DNA of 64,000 nt from Phymorhynchus buccinoides (lineage: Eukaryota; Mollusca; Gastropoda; Neogastropoda; Raphitomidae): positions 46,666,206-46,730,205 of the forward strand of contig CM065698.1 of the NCBI GenBank assembly GCA_017654935.2. Reading direction: 5' to 3'. Both the position numbers and the translations under genes were made by a program. The notes beneath the pieces are model-generated. The model was given only the letters and a program-made list of their open reading frames with translations, ran no database searches and was not told the DNA's origin. Positions 36,301 through 42,300 of this stretch are shown here, in pieces. The first letter of the stretch is position 1. Every line of letters starts with the position of its first letter.

Positions 36301-39300
36301 GGTTAACGCGTGCGCGTGTGTGTGTATGGGGTGAGGGTGGGGAGTAGGGGGGCAGGGGTGGGGATGGGTGGGGGGGGGAGTGGGGGGATGGTTGGGGTGG
36401 TGGTGTTGAAGGGACGTGGGTGTTGGTGTGTTGTGTTATGATTATATGCAATGCATTCTCTAATATGTATTCATTTTCATAGAGATGTATGGTGAGGATG
36501 CGTGGGCCAGTCTGTTAGAAATGTTTGTACGAATGGTGAGTGAAAAGCGCATTGAGTTGCTTTGCAAGATTATGCGCTATATAAGCATTATTAATTATTA
36601 TTATTATTCATCCCGAGTGAGTTAAGTGTCACAATGACCATTCTGAGAAAATGGTACAGTTAGATTATATTAGAAACTTCAGACAATTCTCTTTCCAATG
36701 ATATAACAGACCTGTTTACCCTTATAAAGAAAAACCCGGAATTTGCCACCAAAAAAAACGGAATTTGAGAACAAAAACCGGAATTCACATGATCTGTACA
36801 CGACTCGGGATAAAGCGGTTTCTTCTTCTTCTCCTTTCCGCGAACTCGGCGTCGATTTTCAATATTGTGATTTCTTGGCTCAATTTCGCCAGAAGTTTTA
36901 TTAGTAAATTCAGTCACTAATTCTTAGTAAATTTTAGTATAAAACAAGCTGGAAAAAGCAAAATACCTGGAAATGTCCACGATCGGACAGAGAAAAATCA
37001 CTCAGCCGCGGATCGGCGGATGCCAAGTTGCAACTCGGCGCCATCGCGATCAATTTTCACTTCATTTTCCGTTGAAAACTTCAAAATTCTCACATCATCG
37101 TATTTTCCAGTGATAATATAATCTAAATTGACTCATTTCAAACCCTAATTACAATCTCTACCATTAAAAAACTGCCTGGAAAGCTCTTCGAATCGACAGT
37201 AAAAGTCTGACCGCCATTTGCTCAGTCCCGAAATAGATCGACCAAAATAAAAACATTATTTCACCCCTTTAACCAATGAAAATGCAGCATTTAATGCATG
37301 TGACGTCAAGCACAACCCCTTTTCTGATGACGTAGCGTGTTAGGTACACGTTTCGGTCAACCGTTGCGTCTTTTACTACGAACGGAAACAAATAATAGAC
37401 GTTTTTTCGAAATCCAGAATTTTCAGCGTTCACCCGGAATTTACTATTTTACCCGGAATTTTAGCAAATTTCCGGAATAATTCCGGCTAAACCGGAATGG
37501 TAAACAGGTCTGATATAAGAACCATTCTTGTAACTGTTTCCGTTTTAGACTTATGAGCATTTAAAGTTGATAGGGTGACTGTGTTGGCCATTTTGAGAAA
37601 TCACAGCTAAAGTTTGGCCTTGCTGTCAAAGAAAATGCATCAACCTAACCATTTTAAAGCATTTTTTGGAATATTTAGAGACCATAACAAAGACCAGGAA
37701 AATGTCCATAACTCAAAATTGATGAAAAATTAGATTTTTGACATTGCATGCCAGTTGTGAGAAACTAGCCCAGCGACTTAATCAGTAATATAGTTAATGT
37801 CCCTTTCGTGGTGCTGGGTCACATTTAGTGACCCCAAAAAGTACTTTAAGTTTAGTTTCTCCATCAATACTGTTACATTTAATGTATATAAAAGGGAACG
37901 TCCCGGTTAATATCATTAAAGGGCCACCCTGACGGATGAGTTTTTGCAAGAAACATCAAGATCACCAGAAAGACAGCCTTTTGAAGGATCGGAACACTCA
38001 TTTTGCTCTTTTTTCCTACAAATCAAACAGTCAAAACGGCAATTCCTCCTTGGCGGAGATGCCGGAGAGAGAAGCCATTTTGGATGGGGTGGGTGGAGGC
38101 CACTCATTGTGGTTAAAGCTTTTTCTTTTCTTGTAGTGCAGTAACAAAAATGTGGAGCTATTTCCTTTCTTATGAGCGAAACTTTTTTAGTTTTAAGTAA
38201 ACTGTATAAATTGATTAAAAATAAATAAATAAAAAGGCTTGTAATAAAGTTGTATTGTGAAAATTTTGTGCAAACGATTTGGTCTAAACTCATGCAACCA
38301 TTAGAAAAGAGAAGGCACTTCTCTTTCACTGAAATAATCTGACTTCCAGCATCTCTGTCAAGGAGGAATCGTCAATTTGACAATTTGATTTCTAGGAAAC
38401 CAGAGCAAATTGAGTGTTGCGATCTCCGTAAAGGTTGTTTTCATGGTGATCTCGACGTGTTTCTTACAAACTCATCCATCAGGGTGCCCCTTTAACTTAA
38501 GGTCTTTCCTATTAAGGCTCCCTCTAAGATGTGACCAAACAAGCGCGAAATCGCAATACTAGTTTGTGGCACACGGTCTATTTTTACCACTCCAATCATG
38601 AGTCACCTCCCCTGCTTTTTCAATAATTTTAATCTGTAAACCAGAATGTTATCTCTACACCATTTCGTAACTTTTTATATCTTTTGGAAAACATTTAAAA
38701 CTATGTATCCTACTTATACTCATCGAAAGAAGCACCGCATACTCGTCGTGTCTGTTGTAGTGTCTGTATTACGTATGTTTATTATTTTGCACGCTTTTAA
38801 AATACATCATTTTAAAGAGCGGCCTCAATTAATTTTGAAGTGTAGCCTCGATTTGAAGTGCGACATTTTGTCAAAATGTGCGACAATTTTGGACCGACAG
38901 ACAGACCGACCGACCGACAAAGTGAGTTATAGGTTTGTGGCTTGAGCCACAAACAAAAACATTTCACAGATTTCCCCCCTTCATATCTGGACTACTGAGT
39001 GTCCACCTCCCTATTAAGACCCCTCCCCCTTGAGACAGGGCTCCCAGGGACTACTTTCACTTTGCAAGCGAATCGGTGCCATAAATAACTTTTGTAAAAA
39101 AGGGAGTTAATTTACGAGAAGTTCCTTCCCCTTATTCATTTCACTATATCCTCTCTCTTAGCCTCACTATTTCATATTTGCTTCACCTAAAACTTACACT
39201 GGTTTTGAAACTGGCTGTAGACAACGGAGCCGGACACGGCCATCGCCAGATGCACGGCAAACTCCGACATCTCCAGCACAGAATCGAGGACAAGGCCGTG

Positions 39301-42300
39301 ACCCTCGACCCGCTGATACCGTGCCCACACCATCTCCACAGCATCCCTCACTATCGGAAGCTCGGAAAGTCTCTTCACAATGTTCCCCCCCTCTTCTTCT
39401 CCTTGAGTAGATTGCTGTTCTGCAGTATTGCTATCAGTATCGTGGTTTGGGTTTTCTTCGTCCCCGCTAGACGAAGAAGAAGCAACGTCCTCGTCACTGT
39501 ATTGTCCCTCAGCTACGCCCTCTGGCTCCCGGATGTCATGATGGGAGCCCATCAACTGAATTAGCATATCCCCATCGAAAACGACATCTCTATTACGGCG
39601 ATCGTCATTTGGGTCATTGGCATCGTCGCCTTCGGCGTTTTCACCCTCCATGTAGTAATAGTCGAAAGTGTCGTCTTCGGGCGCAGCCTCCTCTTCATCT
39701 TTGGAATGTTCTTCGCTGTCGTTGTCGATGCTATGGTGAGGATCATCAGCATAGCCATGATGTTGCAGAGTCTGTGCTTGTTCCTTAGCACCATCTTCAG
39801 TGTGGAAGTTATCATCATCATCAACATCATGGTGGTGTTGTACAGTCCCTTCATTTTCCTGAGCTGGTATCTGGAGTTCGGCTTCATTTTCTCCAAGTTC
39901 AACCTGACTGTTCTCTTCCTCTCTCAAATCTTCAGGTTGATGTTCTTGCAGAGTCCCTTCACTTTCAAAAGCTGGTACTGGGAGTTCGGCTTCACATTTG
40001 GCAGCCTGAGCGTTCTCTTCCTCCTTTATATCTCCATGTTGTTCTTGCAGAGTCCCTTCATGTTCCTGAACTGGTATTTGGAGTTCAGCTTCAAATCTTA
40101 CAACCTGAGCGCTCTCTTCCTCCCTTATATCTCCATGTTGTTCTTGCAGAGCCCCTTCATGTTCCTGAACTGGTATTTGGAGTTCAGCTTCACATTTGGC
40201 AGCCTGAGCATTCTCTTCCTCCCTTATATCTCCATGTTGTTCTTGCAGAGTCCCTTCATGTTCCTGAACTGGTATTTGGAGTTCAGCTTCACATTTTACA
40301 ACCTGAGCGTTCTCTTCCTCCTTTATATCTCCATGTTGTTCTTGCAGAGTCCCTTCATGTTCCTGAACTGGTATTTGGAGTTCAGCTTCACATTTTACAA
40401 CCTGAGCGTTCTCTTCCTCCTTTATATCTCCATGTTGTTCTTGCAGAGACCCTTCATTTTCCTGAACTGGTATTTGGAGTTCAGCTTCACATTTTACAAC
40501 CTGAGCATTCTCTTCCTCCCTCACATCTTCATGTTGTTGCTGCAGAGTCCCTTCGTGTTCCTGAGCTGGCACTGGGAGCATCGGGGCCTGAGTGTTCTCA
40601 ACCTGGGCGTTTTCTTCCTCCCTCACATCTTCATGTTGTTGCTGCAGAGTCCCTTCGTGTTCCTGAGCTGGCACTGGGAGCATCGGGGCCTCAGTGTTCT
40701 CAACCTGGGCGTTCTCTTCCTCCCTCACATCTTCATGTTGTTGCTGCAGAGTCCCTTCGTGCTCCTGAGCTGGTACTGGGAGTATCGGGGCCTCGGTGTT
40801 CTCAACCCGAGCAGTTTCTTCCTCCCCAAGAGTGAGGTCCCCTTCAGCCGTCTCATCCAGCTGCACGCTTACTTCAGCCGCTGTTTCTGCTTCTACTACT
40901 TCTTCTGCTTCCGCTTGCTCAGCACAGGCACAGGCGGCATTTGGCTCCATCGGTCCTGATCTGCACACAGTGACCCATTTCAAGACAACTTCAGTCCATG
41001 CCCAGTGTCATTACTGTTAATTCTTATGCCCAAATGTGATACAGTGGAATCTCCCTTTTAACCCTTTCATCGCCACTGTCGCCTCTTGGCACCACGATCA
41101 CATAACACCCAGGTCACTGAAAGGCATCAAATGAGGGTCTGGTATCCAGTGACCTTATGTTCTTCATTTTGGGAGGTAAGGAGAGGCCTTATTGTATGCA
41201 TGTCACAGAGGAATCCCCAAATATTGCACACAGAATCTTTTCTCTGCCCAGGTAAGTTTAATGGAACGTTTCGGTTGAAAAATGGCTAGCGTTGAATTCA
41301 AAATAAGGTCTTAAGTGGGAGGGAGTTGCATAAGGGAGGTAATTTTAATACTTACAAAGAAGGGTAATGTCTCAGAGTAGGGAGGGAGTCTTATAATGGG
41401 GGGGTCTTATGTTTTTAAGTTGTATGGGAGGTTCCACTGTCTGATAATGTATGGGGAAAACGGACTTAATGGAATTCATGCATAAATAAATTGATATTTT
41501 AATTTTTCCTGATGGAGCAAAGATGCCTTCTTAATACACAGAAAACTGAATTGAGTTATCTTGCTTAGATTTGATTTTATAATTATTTGAAGTTTGGCAT
41601 TCAAGATAGATCTACAGATCATTAGCAGAAATTGGACATAGAAGACATAATTTTGCCTCTTTCTTTCTATTGACTTCATTTAAAAACACACAACGAAATC
41701 ATTCAAAATTGTCTTTCATGTTGTGGATATTGGCAGAATGCATAAAACATACATAAATATGCCCTGAATAGAAAATTGGTATTTTAAGGGTTGTTGACTA
41801 TTTTTGGCTTTTGCTCAAAACATTCTGAGCGACTTATGTTGTTTTTTCCCATGCACCATTACAAATGTGCGTCTATGATGCTAAAAACTCTCATGATCTG
41901 ACGCATTGGATTTCACTTACAGGCCAGTGTGTCACAAAACGCATCAATCTTTCACCTGGTGCAGTTATCAAAAACATTTTTTTTAATTGTAAAGAGAGAC
42001 CCTATAAAAAATATCCAGGTGACCCCCTAAACATCTAGAGGTGTTATTCTGTGCGCTGATTCTGACCCCTTGAACATCTAGGTGTTATTCTGTGCGCTGA
42101 TTCTGACCCCCTAAACATCTAGGTGTTTTTCCGTGCACTGATTCTGACCCCCTGAACATCTAGAGGTGTTATTCTGTGCGCTGATTCTGACCCCCTGAAC
42201 ATCTAGAGGTGTTATTCTGTGCGCTGATTCTGACCCCCTAAACATCTAGAGGTGTTATTCTGTGCGCTGATTCTGACCCCTTGAACATCTAGGTGTTATT

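Larger units (their letters stand above)
33723..36625. mobile_element. TTAA-type element containing a LINE
   Basis: TTAACTCACTCGGG at the left and CCCGAGTGAGTTAA at the right are perfect inverted ends with TTAA duplicated. The sequence outside joins exactly as in copy 1 of the host transposon. Its own body is about 33727-34120 plus a few bases at the right; the LINE sits near its right end. Confidence 0.7.
33697..37825 (-). mobile_element. TGTGACCCAGCACC-ended DNA transposon, copy 2, filled with later insertions
   Basis: The ends TGTGACCTAGCACCGCGAAA and CGTGGTGCTGGGTCACA match the element at 8903-10376, in reverse order. After removing the insertions at 33723-36625 and 36717-37512 the remaining sequence (GGGACATTAA / GTGTCACAATGACCATTCTG) is continuous with the homologous end of the first copy, confirming the reconstruction of the layers. 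Confidence 0.75.

Noticed and set aside
39706..40959. 417-codon open frame on the plus strand opposite exon 2 of the perilipin-like gene
   Set aside because: It is a by-product of the 99-bp coding repeat (multiple of three) on the other strand; the minus frame has splice sites, matching phases and PAT homology.
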